A stretch of 64,000 nucleotides of DNA from Bdellovibrio sp. 22V (GCF_030169785.1 NZ_CP125854.1:2542001-2606000), one strand, 5' to 3'. Shown: positions 8,351 through 17,192, counted from the stretch's first letter. Made by a program: numbers and translations. The notes: generated by a model not told the origin, from the sequence alone.

Positions 8351-9325
8351 CTAGTAGCGAGACACGCTCAATGACGGATAGTCATCATTGGAAAGCGCCT
8401 TCACAAGAATATCTGCACTTCCGCCCATAGACTCAGCGCGGATGTCGATCACCTGGATACGCTCGCCCGAGTTGAGGCTCTCAGAAACCGCTGTATCGCC
8501 CGCATAGAATGTTGGAGTTGGAGACAACTCACGGATGCGGATCTGACGATTTGACACCGTGTAGACAGAAGCTTCGTGGATTCTCACACCCGCAGACAAA
8601 GCACGAACTTCAACACGGTCCAAAGACACCGGTCTTCTAAGAGTGATACGGAACCACTCACCGCCTGAACGTCGAGTCACAGAAGAAATCTGTGTCGTAC
8701 CTTCATAGCGACCTTGCGACGAAGGTGGTGGAGGCGGAGGAACTGGACGTGAAGGACGCTCTGGACGAGGGTCAGGGCGCACATGGCCGCCACCGTTACC
8801 GAAAGAACCGCCACCACGTTGCTGGAAGCGAACTTCTGTTTCACGAACTTCATACCAAGAACCATCACGACGAGAACATGCAACACCGCGAGTTTCCTCT
8901 GTGCGGTTGCCAGCGTAGATCACACTTGTATATTCACGGCAGTATTCGCCGGTGCGATTGTTGTAACCTTCACGAGTCGAAGTGAAGCTTCCGCGCGCGC
9001 CTGTGCGTGAACCATAACGACGACCATCCCAGTCACAGCGATCACCCAAACGATCTTGCAAAGAACGGCGTTGTGCCTCTTCAAGAGCGCGACGGTCCGC
9101 CTCATCAAGGTCGGAACCGATTTTCCCACCGATCATCGTACCGGCGATCGCGCCGATGATGATGGCAGCCTTATTGCCATTTCCCTTACCGATTTGGGTT
9201 CCGATAGCGCCGCCGATAACACCACCGATGATATTACCGATGATTTCTTTGTTCGCGAACGCCGGGCTTGTATATTGTACAAGGGAAGCGACAATTACTG
9301 ATCCTAAAACGAGGTTCTTTTTCAT
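8351..9325 (-). CDS. Glycine-zipper surface-antigen-like exported protein with C-terminal beta-sandwich module
   Basis: A 324-residue exported protein (signal peptide 1-25, ending PAFA). Residues 29-72 form a glycine zipper (IIGGVIGGAIGTQIG, then GAIAGTMIGGKIG) as in 17-kDa surface antigens and other envelope proteins. Residues 125-160 (YCREYTSVIYAGN, then GVACSRRDGSWYEV) match the C-terminal part of that family. A proline linker (183-203) leads to a beta-rich module at 207-312 that is clearly related to residues 55-165 of the next two genes upstream (SGGxxxRI...SLxRxxVR...AESxGGxAxIxVxA). The envelope localisation is inferred from the glycine zipper. A TTGACA hexamer lies upstream but without a convincing -10. 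Confidence 0.75.
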   Translation of the reverse strand: MKKNLVLGSVIVASLVQYTSPAFANKEIIGNIIGGVIGGAIGTQIGKGNGNKAAIIIGAIAGTMIGGKIGSDLDEADRRALEEAQRRSLQDRLGDRCDWDGRRYGSRTGARGSFTSTREGYNNRTGEYCREYTSVIYAGNRTEETRGVACSRRDGSWYEVRETEVRFQQRGGGSFGNGGGHVRPDPRPERPSRPVPPPPPPSSQGRYEGTTQISSVTRRSGGEWFRITLRRPVSLDRVEVRALSAGVRIHEASVYTVSNRQIRIRELSPTPTFYAGDTAVSESLNSGERIQVIDIRAESMGGSADILVKALSNDDYPSLSVSRY

Positions 9326-9444
9326 GGAGACTCCTTAAATTTAAAGTCTTAGTGAATCCGTTGACCCTTTATCCAAACTCTATGCCAAAAAATCAGTGTC
9401 AAAAGGAAACCGAAGCGTCTCCTTATGACGGTTTTGCAATACAA

Positions 9445-10740
9445 TTAGTATCTGAACTTTCTTAAGTCGCTGTCTTCCCAGTTGTGTCCGAAGCGACCCG
9501 CTACTTGACCTTCCAGGAACTTCAGAACGTAGCGGCCGTTTTCTTGAATGCCCATCACTTGAACCTTCGCGTAGTCACGAGTGATATTCGTCACGACATC
9601 ACCCACGCAGAAGTTTCTTCCGCAGCCGGAAATTTTCGCTAAGTCCTCTTTACTCCAGTTATGACCGCGGCGGCCTGCCAATTCTCCATCGTAAAAATAA
9701 ACAGAGTATCTGTCGTTCTTGTCGACGCCAAGAATAAGAACCTTTCCCTGAAACTTGTCTCCGTTGAGGAGATAAGCTTTATCTTCAATACAGAATTTAC
9801 TTCCGCATTTCTTAGGCAGAGTCAGTTCATCAGAATTCCAGTTACCGCCTAAACGCCCTTTCAATTCGCCTTCCATAAATTCAATTATGACAGAGCCGTG
9901 AAATTGCACAGCGACTACTTTCACTTGCATGTTATCTCTGGATTTATTGAAAACGAGTTGTCCAACACAGTACTCTTTTGTACAGCCGGACATAAGAGAG
10001 AGATTTTCGCGCAACCAACCACCGCCGACTCTGCCGCGCAACTCTCCCGTCGTAAAGCGCAGGATGTGATTTCCGTTATTGTCAAAACCTACGACCACTG
10101 CTTTGGCGTATTCGCGGTCCATCACCATCACTTCATCGCCTTCGCGCAAATTGCGGTTGTAATTTTCCACGCGTGTTTCAGACGAAGCCGGAGGTGCCGG
10201 TGGCGTCACCGGCTTTTTTTCTTGCGGCACAAGAGTCAACTTGGGAACTTCGCGGTCCGCGACCGCTGTCACGATAATTTCCGCTTCGCCGCCGAAAGAC
10301 TCGGCAAGAATTTCGATCGCGACAACACGATCACTTTGATTTAAAACTTCCGAAGAGTTCAAAGAACCCGTCGCCAACACATTCGTACTGCTCAATTGAC
10401 GAACGGAAACTCTTTGGCCGTTGTCTGTCAGCAGAGTTGTTTGCAGCACTTTCAATTGGTTCTTGGTCACGCGCACGTCCAAACGGGAAAGAGACTGCGC
10501 CTTATTTAGATTAATTCTGTAAACCGTTCCGCCCGACTTGCGCGACATACCTGCAACGGTGACTGAGCCGATATATTGAGTTTGCACCGGAGCCGCAGGA
10601 GGTGTCGGAGTTTCGACTCTGGGAACTTCCGGAGCTGAATCACCGCCATCGAAAGGATTTGGTAAATCCACGATATCCGCATAAGCAGAACTTTGGATCA
10701 TTGTTAGAGCTGCGACAAATGTTGTGATAGATCTTTTCAT
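9445..10740 (-). CDS. Exported protein: beta-sandwich module plus four Cys-bounded SH3-like repeats
   Basis: A 431-residue protein with signal peptide 1-21 (ending AYA) and mature start DIVDLPNP, nearly identical to the neighbour at 10761. Residues 55-165 are the beta-sandwich module shared with both neighbours. After a Pro/Lys linker come four repeats of about 60 residues (198-257, 258-317, 318-377, 378-431) of pattern FC-V/I-G-D...V.V.GI..NGRY.L.F.EGEL.GR.G.NW..ddL, with a Cys pair near each boundary. The beta-rich repeats resemble SH3-like barrels. Probable extracellular or envelope binding protein; the ligand is unknown. It follows the gene at 10761 by 20 bp. Confidence 0.7.
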   Translation of the reverse strand: MKRSITTFVAALTMIQSSAYADIVDLPNPFDGGDSAPEVPRVETPTPPAAPVQTQYIGSVTVAGMSRKSGGTVYRINLNKAQSLSRLDVRVTKNQLKVLQTTLLTDNGQRVSVRQLSSTNVLATGSLNSSEVLNQSDRVVAIEILAESFGGEAEIIVTAVADREVPKLTLVPQEKKPVTPPAPPASSETRVENYNRNLREGDEVMVMDREYAKAVVVGFDNNGNHILRFTTGELRGRVGGGWLRENLSLMSGCTKEYCVGQLVFNKSRDNMQVKVVAVQFHGSVIIEFMEGELKGRLGGNWNSDELTLPKKCGSKFCIEDKAYLLNGDKFQGKVLILGVDKNDRYSVYFYDGELAGRRGHNWSKEDLAKISGCGRNFCVGDVVTNITRDYAKVQVMGIQENGRYVLKFLEGQVAGRFGHNWEDSDLRKFRY

Positions 10741-10760
10741 TTTCCGAAACCTTTCTTCAC

Positions 10761-12308
10761 TTAACGTACAAGTCTTGCCAGAGAAGATACATCGAACCAG
10801 GTGTCGTAATAGCCGTTCCGGACGACCAACGCTTTGCCGTTTGCAAAAAGCTCGACAACACGACCACTTGTATTTTGATAGATAACCGTACTGCCAAGAC
10901 AGATTCCCGAACGAGAGTCACACTTAACAGCAAGAGAAACCGATCCTACGTCCACCATGGTGTCGTAGTAACCGTTTCTTTGTAAAAGAGCTTTGCCGTT
11001 GGTGAAGACATCCGCAATCACGCCGATAGTTCCTGAAAGATACACACGAGCGCCCGTGCAGACTCCTTGAACACACTTCGTTCTTTTCGCCAAACTGTCA
11101 GCGTCAACAGACGTGTCATAGTAGCCGTCGCGAACAAGAAGAACCTTATTGCCATAAATGGCTCTTGCCACACCGATGGTTCCTGAATGGTAAACAACAT
11201 CGCCTTCACAGATGACACCGCGAGAGTCACAAGACGTTTTAACACCAAGCGCTTTCGTATCTGCAAATGAATCGTAATAACCGTCTCTCACAATAAGGGC
11301 TTTGCTATTGTCATAGACGGCGACCGCGACACCGGCAACGCCTTGGTAAAGAACCTTGGCGCCAGCACAGACATTACCGACACACGCGACCTTTTTGCCG
11401 ACATTTCGCACGTCAGCGAACGAGTCGTAGTATCCATCTCTTTGCAGCAAGATTTTACCATTCGCAAAAACTCGGAGCGCCGTTCCCGCAGAGTTGGAAT
11501 ATTCTACTCCGTCTCCCGCGCAAATTCTTTCATAGCATCTGACAGATTTAGATAAATCACGGACCTGCACATTTGTATCATAGTATCCATCGCGCACTAA
11601 AAGCGCTTGCCCGTTAGAGTAAACGCCTCTCACCGTGCCCACGGAATTTTGATAGTAAACAACGTCGCCCGAGCGAATGACGCTGTCCTCACGTGGATTA
11701 TAAACGGGCGGGCGGCTTGGTCCCGGAGGAGCCGGTGGAGTTGGACGCTGCGGTTGCGTCGGCACCTCGGGCTTTGTTGGAGTCACGACTTGTTGTTCAC
11801 GCAAAGTCAGTTTTGGCACTTCACGGTCGGCAACGACCGTCACAAGAATATCGGCTTCGCCACCGTAAGATTCAGCGACCAATTCAATACGCGCCACGCG
11901 GTCGCTTTGATTTAAAGATTCAGAAGAAAAAACAGAACCCGTGTTCAAAACATCCGTATTCGTCAATTGACGAACGCTGACTTTTTGTCCCGCATCCGTA
12001 ATAAGCGCTGTTTGCAGGATCTTAAGACGATTCTTTGTAACACGAATATCTAAACGTTGCAGAGAGAGGGCTTGTTTGAGATCGATGATATAAAGAGTCC
12101 CGCCGGATTTTCTCGACATCGCACTTATAGAGACGGAACCCACGAATTGAGTTTGTTGTTGCTCTGGACCTGGCGCTGGAGGCACAGGCGACGGCGTGAC
12201 TTCCCCGTCCCCAAAGTCTCCGGGATTGGGAAGGTCCATAATATCCGCATACGCGGGATTCTGTAATAATGTAGTAGCCGCGAGAACACTCGCCATCCAA
12301 CGTTTCAT
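10761..12308 (-). CDS. Exported protein: beta-sandwich module plus six RDGYYD repeats
   Basis: A 515-residue protein with signal peptide 1-21 (ending AYA) and mature start DIMDLPNP. Residues 54-165 are the shared beta-sandwich module, followed by a Pro-rich linker (about 173-203) and six tandem repeats of about 50 residues from residue 210 to the end. Each repeat reads C.GD.V.Y....G....VF.NGKALL.RDGYYD...DV..L.K; the RDGYYD or RNGYYD box occurs six times, and Cys pairs flank the units. Likely a string of small beta barrels displayed outside the inner membrane. Heads a minus-strand unit with the gene at 9445; TAGGAG lies upstream of its ATG. Function unknown. Confidence 0.7.
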   Translation of the reverse strand: MKRWMASVLAATTLLQNPAYADIMDLPNPGDFGDGEVTPSPVPPAPGPEQQQTQFVGSVSISAMSRKSGGTLYIIDLKQALSLQRLDIRVTKNRLKILQTALITDAGQKVSVRQLTNTDVLNTGSVFSSESLNQSDRVARIELVAESYGGEADILVTVVADREVPKLTLREQQVVTPTKPEVPTQPQRPTPPAPPGPSRPPVYNPREDSVIRSGDVVYYQNSVGTVRGVYSNGQALLVRDGYYDTNVQVRDLSKSVRCYERICAGDGVEYSNSAGTALRVFANGKILLQRDGYYDSFADVRNVGKKVACVGNVCAGAKVLYQGVAGVAVAVYDNSKALIVRDGYYDSFADTKALGVKTSCDSRGVICEGDVVYHSGTIGVARAIYGNKVLLVRDGYYDTSVDADSLAKRTKCVQGVCTGARVYLSGTIGVIADVFTNGKALLQRNGYYDTMVDVGSVSLAVKCDSRSGICLGSTVIYQNTSGRVVELFANGKALVVRNGYYDTWFDVSSLARLVR

Positions 12309-12542
12309 ATAAAAAGGCTCCTATTTTCTGATCCGCGTTCCTTATTCCAAGTTCTGTGCCTCCATCGAAATGGATATATTGTTTATAACCCTTAGCCAGC
12401 TGTCTCGTTTTTAGACAGGGGCCTAAGATGGGCGCTTCTATTTTTTAGGAATTTCAAAAGAAGGCGTCCGACGAATTTGCGGAAACACTTTTGATGTCCA
12501 AAAATTTAACAATAATTAAGTCTTGAGAGATTCCATTCGATA

Positions 12543-12578
12543 AGTACTTCGTCGAGTCCGTAGTCTAGGCGGAGTACT
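12543..12578 (+). promoter_or_regulatory. Hairpin in the leader of the candidate protease gene
   Basis: AGTACTTCG (12543-12551) and CGGAGTACT (12570-12578) form a 9-bp stem with one T-G wobble and an 18-nt loop, ending 18 bp before the start codon. The Shine-Dalgarno AAAGGA at 12585-12590 is outside the stem. A role in message stability or control is only inference. Confidence 0.35.
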
Positions 12579-12596
12579 CTTACTAAAGGAATCAGA

Positions 12597-14627
12597 ATGA
12601 AGCGACTTTTAGTCTCTCAAACACTCATTACGGCATTGTTTTTCATCGAACCAGCGCAAGCGACAACAGTGCCGGTTTTGAAGTCTCTATTGCCTCATGG
12701 GAAAATCACTTCCAAAAATACGGCGACTCTTTATCTAAACTCATCCGAAAATGTCGTCTGTCGCTTCTCAACAAAGAATGAGTCCTTCGTAAAAATGCCG
12801 TCTCAATTTAAAACAACGGGCACGAAAACTCATGCGCACGGACTTTCGGGGCTGGAACCCAATAAGGCCTATTCTTACTTCATTGCCTGTCAATCGCCGA
12901 CAAGCAAGAAAGTCAGCTCCACCGGCGTCGTCAACTTCATCACCGCTGCAGCTCCCGTCACGTTGTCCTCTTTGGCTCCAAACGGTGCAGTCACTACTTA
13001 CGATACGGCCCGTTTAAGTTTGACGACTTCCGAGAAAGCAATTTGCCGCTACTCTAGCACGCAACAGACATTTGATAAAATGACGTCCGAGTTTAAATCC
13101 ACGGGAAGCGCTTCTCACCTTCACGAACTTACGGGATTACTTCCCAAGACTGCTTACACCTATTATGTCGCCTGCGAAAGCACGCAATCTAAAGTGCAAA
13201 GCTCTATTGGACAAATCAGCTTTACGACGGCCGATGCTTCCCTTTTATACTCTGGCTGGTTACAGCTTCCAGCAAGAGCCTTCCTGAACAATCCGGGCTC
13301 CACTTATAACGCCGCTAAGTCCTGCACCCTTTACAAATTCTATACGTCTCACCCAGGAATGAATTCGATCATCAGCGAAAGTTTCAGCAAGGAAGCGACA
13401 AAAAGTCCTGCCGCATGCAGGGCTTTTCTTGAAAAACATTATCTCTCGCACGAGTCCTGTGGCCTGCCGGAGATCGACAATAAATATTGGTCTGTCATCG
13501 GTGTTCTGAAAGACTCCGCCGACGAGAAGCTTATTTTTAATACTTCAGGTGGCATTAAAAATGTTTCGCTTCAACAAGGCAGCAGCGTCATTGTGTTGCC
13601 GGCCGCTCAGTGCGCGACCGCAAGCTACTTCAGTAAAACCAAAGGCGTTCTGTGGTCCAAAGTAGGATCTTGCAACTACGCGCAGACGAAGTTTTGTGTG
13701 AATCCAAACGTTCCCTTATTATCACAGTCAGCACCTAAACTGCCTGAGTTTCTGGCTAAAGCCACAGGTATTAGCTCCATTAAAAGAGATATGGGATGGT
13801 GTGCGGCCGTTGCGTTAACAATGTCCTCTTTGGGAGCACTTCATTCTTCTCCGGCGGAAATCGCGCAAGATTCTTTCTTATGGAAAAGCAATTTGCCAAC
13901 AGCGGCGGAAGGCACCTCCGTCACGGATATGAATGAAAGAACCATGTTGTTCGCGAATCTGATTCACAAGATAGGCAATGTTATCGGCACCAACTGGGCA
14001 AAAGGCGGCACGACGACGGAACGAGGTATCGCGAGTTTGTACAGTCGCTTAGATCCGTCGATCCGCAATTTGAACGGAATTTATTATGACGGCGAAGTCC
14101 TTAGACGAGAATTTAAAATTCTGACTGACGAATGGTCCAAAGAAGCCTTGGTTCAAAACCTCACTGTCGGAAACAACGTGAACTTTGCCCGGGGGCACGC
14201 GATTATCCGCGATTGTTATCCGCAAAAAGTTGTGAAGGTAAAATCCGACGACAAGCGAGATTATTGGGAGGCCTCCGGCTACCAGTGTACATGGAAAAAA
14301 TCGGCACAAACTCACGCCCTGAGCGTAAACGGTCTTGAAGAAGACTATGTGAAAATTTATGACCCTTGGGGAAAAACCTACAATCTTCGGGTTCTGCAAA
14401 AAACGGACGTTCCGAACTTAAATATGAAAGTCGCACTCGCAATTCCTGTCGGAGCCGAAGGATATTTCAGAGACACCGGCTTAATGACCGACTCGATGGA
14501 AGACGTGGTGCAAAAGACCGTCCTCCCCAAAGGCGCACCTCAACCTGTTTCGCGCAGAGTGGTCAATTACTACTACATCGCGATTTACGGTTATCAGACG
14601 GGCATCGTTGGGAAACTTAAAAGATAA
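12597..14627 (+). CDS. Secreted two-Fn3 protein with candidate papain-like (C39-type) cysteine peptidase domain
   Basis: A 676-residue protein with a signal peptide (1-22, ending AQA). Residues 25-118 and 119-213 are two similar Fn3-like beta domains (each with L.P.G......TA.L....SE...CR.S and a closing L.GL.P...Y.Y..AC). A Cys-rich region (240-370) follows. The C-terminal part has C402 in MGWCAAVALTM preceded by Asp-Met, H534 in RGHAIIRDC, then H573 in THALSVNGL and D589 in KIYDPWGK. The Cys helix plus HAxxVNG....V.DPWG layout is that of C39/papain-like peptidases. Peptidase activity is inferred, not shown. A 17-residue-codon-free gap of 24 bp separates it from the next gene. Confidence 0.65.
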   Translation: MKRLLVSQTLITALFFIEPAQATTVPVLKSLLPHGKITSKNTATLYLNSSENVVCRFSTKNESFVKMPSQFKTTGTKTHAHGLSGLEPNKAYSYFIACQSPTSKKVSSTGVVNFITAAAPVTLSSLAPNGAVTTYDTARLSLTTSEKAICRYSSTQQTFDKMTSEFKSTGSASHLHELTGLLPKTAYTYYVACESTQSKVQSSIGQISFTTADASLLYSGWLQLPARAFLNNPGSTYNAAKSCTLYKFYTSHPGMNSIISESFSKEATKSPAACRAFLEKHYLSHESCGLPEIDNKYWSVIGVLKDSADEKLIFNTSGGIKNVSLQQGSSVIVLPAAQCATASYFSKTKGVLWSKVGSCNYAQTKFCVNPNVPLLSQSAPKLPEFLAKATGISSIKRDMGWCAAVALTMSSLGALHSSPAEIAQDSFLWKSNLPTAAEGTSVTDMNERTMLFANLIHKIGNVIGTNWAKGGTTTERGIASLYSRLDPSIRNLNGIYYDGEVLRREFKILTDEWSKEALVQNLTVGNNVNFARGHAIIRDCYPQKVVKVKSDDKRDYWEASGYQCTWKKSAQTHALSVNGLEEDYVKIYDPWGKTYNLRVLQKTDVPNLNMKVALAIPVGAEGYFRDTGLMTDSMEDVVQKTVLPKGAPQPVSRRVVNYYYIAIYGYQTGIVGKLKR

Positions 14628-14651
14628 AAGTTAAACTCTGAGGAAATTCTT

Positions 14652-15434
14652 ATGAAAACAGCCTTATTCGCTTCAGCTCTCGCATTTTTCGGCCTCGTTT
14701 ACCTCACCCAACAAGGCTCGGAGTCTTTTGAAGCGCAAGCCGATCTTTCTTCTTCGGAAGAAGCAAAAACGGCTCGTGCGAACGCCACAGAGGAACCCGC
14801 TGCCGGTCCGAAAACACAAAATACGAAAGTCGTTGTTAAAGAGATTCAAAAAATGACCTTAGAAAATCCGCATTACGTGAACAGTGCTTACCTTAAACCT
14901 CTGCTGGATGACGGCGTTGTTGCCGCGGCGTTCACGCATGCCAAAGGGATTTTTAAAGACAGTCCTAACGCCGAAGACATTGCTTTATGGATCAGTCTTG
15001 GAACTGTGATGGATGCCGATCCGGAATATGGCGAGCTTCTGAAATACTCTATGGAAAGAATAAATGACAATGTCAGCATCAATATGTCGTCTTTCGAAGA
15101 AGCGGTAAAATCTTTGCGACCCGAAGACAGCTTCATCCGCAGTCAGTTGCTCAATATGGTAAATCAGATGAACATTCCTCCCGAAGAAAAAATCCGCTTC
15201 TTCGGAAACGAAGTTTCGCGGACAGCCTTTCTGGATAATGAAGGCAGACTGAGTCCCGACTCACTAAACATCACGACGGCGCTTATTATGCTTAAGAATA
15301 ACAATGCCCAAAAAGACGACGTTCTTCGCTATATGAAGGACAGTCTTGCTGCCAACCAAAATGAAATCGTCAAAGAAAAACTCCTGGCGCGTTTTGCGGC
15401 TTATTATCCCGAGGCGCTTGAAGAGTTGAGATAG
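14652..15434 (+). CDS. Membrane-anchored or exported helical protein of unknown function
   Basis: A 260-residue protein with a hydrophobic N-terminal segment (residues 3-20) that could be an uncleaved anchor, a low-complexity Glu/Ala/Thr/Lys stretch (about 25-55), and a mostly helical remainder. It follows the candidate cysteine peptidase by 24 bp on the same strand with GAGGAAA upstream, so the two probably form an operon. No known family is recognised; a partner or pro-region-like role for the peptidase is speculative. Confidence 0.6.
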   Translation: MKTALFASALAFFGLVYLTQQGSESFEAQADLSSSEEAKTARANATEEPAAGPKTQNTKVVVKEIQKMTLENPHYVNSAYLKPLLDDGVVAAAFTHAKGIFKDSPNAEDIALWISLGTVMDADPEYGELLKYSMERINDNVSINMSSFEEAVKSLRPEDSFIRSQLLNMVNQMNIPPEEKIRFFGNEVSRTAFLDNEGRLSPDSLNITTALIMLKNNNAQKDDVLRYMKDSLAANQNEIVKEKLLARFAAYYPEALEELR

Positions 15435-15527
15435 TAATCGCTCCCCGCCGTTGTTCCTTATGTCAGTTCTCAGAACTTGGCGGCGCTATGCTGTAATCCC
15501 ACAGTTTTCAAATTCGTTAGATGAAAG

Positions 15528-15569
15528 ACTCCTTGCGAACGCGCTATTCCGTTCGGATCTAAAAGGAGT
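15528..15569 (+). promoter_or_regulatory. Leader hairpin that pairs with the Shine-Dalgarno of the trypsin-like gene
   Basis: ACTCCTT (15528-15534) is the exact complement of AAGGAGT (15563-15569), which contains the AAGGAG for ATG 15578. Inside it CGAACG (15536-15541) pairs with CGTTCG (15550-15555) around an 8-nt loop. The layout, an SD-hiding outer stem and a second inner stem, resembles the leader at 3500-3549. Regulation by temperature or a factor is inference. Confidence 0.45.
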
Positions 15570-15577
15570 TTTTCAAC

Positions 15578-16459
15578 ATGAAAATACGGTCGTTTTCTTT
15601 GCTCTCTGCGTGTCTTTTCCTTTCAGCGTGTTCTCCTGACATTGCAACACATCTGAATCCTCATTCTTCCGACAATGCCGGTATTATTGGCGGGACTCGC
15701 GTGGAAGAGCGAAGCAGTCCCGCAGCCAGAAGCGTGGTGCTTATCGAAATGACGAATGCCAGCGGATTTCCTTTAGGGTTTTGCAGCGCTACTTTGATCG
15801 GTCGAAATACCGTCCTGACGGCAGGTCACTGCTTCGACAAAACTCGCATCCCAAAACTTGCGGGCTTTAACGTCGTCTTCACCAATGACTATCAATCGTT
15901 CTCCAAAGATGAACGCCGCAAGGGCAAAGCGCATATGGTTCACCCCGATTACAACAGCACTAAAAAGTTCTTTGATCATGATTTGGCGGTCGCGGTTTTC
16001 CAGGGACCTCTGCCAAAAGATTACGAGCCGGTCGCCTATGATGAAGACGTCAACGCGAAATACGCCGGCGACAAAGTGTACGTTTATGGTTACGGCCGCT
16101 CGCAGGATTATAGCGGCAAGAAAACCGAACTCACTTATCTGCACATCGGTCAGTTGCATCGCGGAGTCATGCAAATTGAAGGAACTTACGATCGTTTCCC
16201 AGATCGCTATTGGACAAACCATCAAATCCCGACATTTATTTGCCAGGGCGACTCCGGAGGTCCGCAGTTCCGTCACGAGAATGGCGAGTTAAAATTGATC
16301 GGTGTAAACTCCGCCGTCTATGGACCGGAGTTGCCTAATGGACTCACAAGCTGCAAGGGTATTGCGCAGGCGACGAAAGTGGCTCCGTTTGCGGAGTGGA
16401 TTAAATCCGTGCGCTACACTCTTACCACTGAATTTTCGGAAACATTTTTAGAGCATTAA
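15578..16459 (+). CDS. Trypsin-like serine protease lipoprotein
   Basis: A 293-residue S1-family (chymotrypsin fold) serine endopeptidase. The signal peptide ends in a lipobox (LSAC) with C18 as the lipidation site. The IIGG sequence at residues 36-39 is the classical zymogen cleavage site that creates the new N-terminus. The triad is complete: H84 in LTAGHC, D135 in HDLAVAV and S226 in GDSGGPQ. It is probably membrane-tethered facing the periplasm or outside, and activated by proteolysis. AAGGAG precedes ATG 15578 but lies in a hairpin. The 3' end overlaps the convergent tatD gene by 38 bp. Confidence 0.92.
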   Translation: MKIRSFSLLSACLFLSACSPDIATHLNPHSSDNAGIIGGTRVEERSSPAARSVVLIEMTNASGFPLGFCSATLIGRNTVLTAGHCFDKTRIPKLAGFNVVFTNDYQSFSKDERRKGKAHMVHPDYNSTKKFFDHDLAVAVFQGPLPKDYEPVAYDEDVNAKYAGDKVYVYGYGRSQDYSGKKTELTYLHIGQLHRGVMQIEGTYDRFPDRYWTNHQIPTFICQGDSGGPQFRHENGELKLIGVNSAVYGPELPNGLTSCKGIAQATKVAPFAEWIKSVRYTLTTEFSETFLEH

Positions 16460-17192
16460 GACGCGTTTGTTCACACAGCTGTTCTTCGCTGATCCCCTTG
16501 AGGTCGGCGACGAACTTCGCGGTGTGCACAACATAAGCCGGTGTATTCTTTTTCCCGCGCATCGGAATCGGCGCCAGGAACGGAGAGTCCGTCTCGACAT
16601 GAATACGATCCAGCGGCAACATCTTCACGGTGCTGCGCAGATCATCAGCGTTTTTAAAAGTCACAACGCCACTGATGGAAATATTAAATCCCAAATCCAA
16701 AGCCTGCTCTGCCAACCAGCGTGTACCTGTAAAGCAGTGAATGAGACCATTCACTTTACCTTTGAACTCTTTGAGAATGGCAATGGTGTCTTCTTCCGCA
16801 TCCCGCGTGTGAATTTCCACGGGCATATTCGTACGTGAAGCGATCGCCAGCTGTTCGCGAAAAGCCTCTTGCTGTTGTTCACGTGGAGATTGATCGTAGT
16901 AATAGTCCAGACCGATCTCGCCAACAGCAACCACGCAGGGCTCTTTCACGTGTTCTTCAATAAATTTCCCGGCCTCTGTCGTATAGACTTTGCCGTCGTG
17001 AGGATGAACGCCCAATGTGCAATACACATCGGGATAATATTTGCGTGCGATTTCGAGAACAACAGGATGATCTCCAGGCTCGGTGCCAATCGTAATGATC
17101 TTACGAACGCCGACCGCCTTTGCATTGGCGATTGCCGCCTCGACACCTTCTTCAAGCATGTTTAAATGCGCGTGAATATCAATCCATTCCAT
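16422..17192 (-). CDS. tatD: TatD-family metal-dependent hydrolase (DNase)
   Basis: A 256-residue TIM-barrel hydrolase of the TatD/YcfH group, implicated in 3'-5' DNA or RNA trimming. It shows the metal-binding DIHAHL near the N-terminus, the TLGVHPHDG and VAVGEIGLDYYYD strands, the EIHTRDAEED segment, LIHCFTG and HVETDSPFLAP. An ATG two codons upstream (17198) is also possible. It follows holB by 58 bp, and tmk-holB-tatD is a widely conserved gene order, which supports the YcfH-type assignment. Confidence 0.9.
   Translation of the reverse strand: MEWIDIHAHLNMLEEGVEAAIANAKAVGVRKIITIGTEPGDHPVVLEIARKYYPDVYCTLGVHPHDGKVYTTEAGKFIEEHVKEPCVVAVGEIGLDYYYDQSPREQQQEAFREQLAIASRTNMPVEIHTRDAEEDTIAILKEFKGKVNGLIHCFTGTRWLAEQALDLGFNISISGVVTFKNADDLRSTVKMLPLDRIHVETDSPFLAPIPMRGKKNTPAYVVHTAKFVADLKGISEEQLCEQTRLNALKMFPKIQW

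Noticed and set aside
9377-9403. Minus-strand TTGACA (9403-9398) with TAGAGT as a promoter for the surface-antigen gene
   Set aside because: The spacer is only 15 bp and the -10 is poor, so I did not call it.
10761-11680. Periodic DNA similarity of about 150 bp that could look like a tandem DNA repeat or CRISPR-like array
   Set aside because: It is protein-coding: the units translate into the six RDGYYD repeats in frame, with no short identical repeats or unique spacers.
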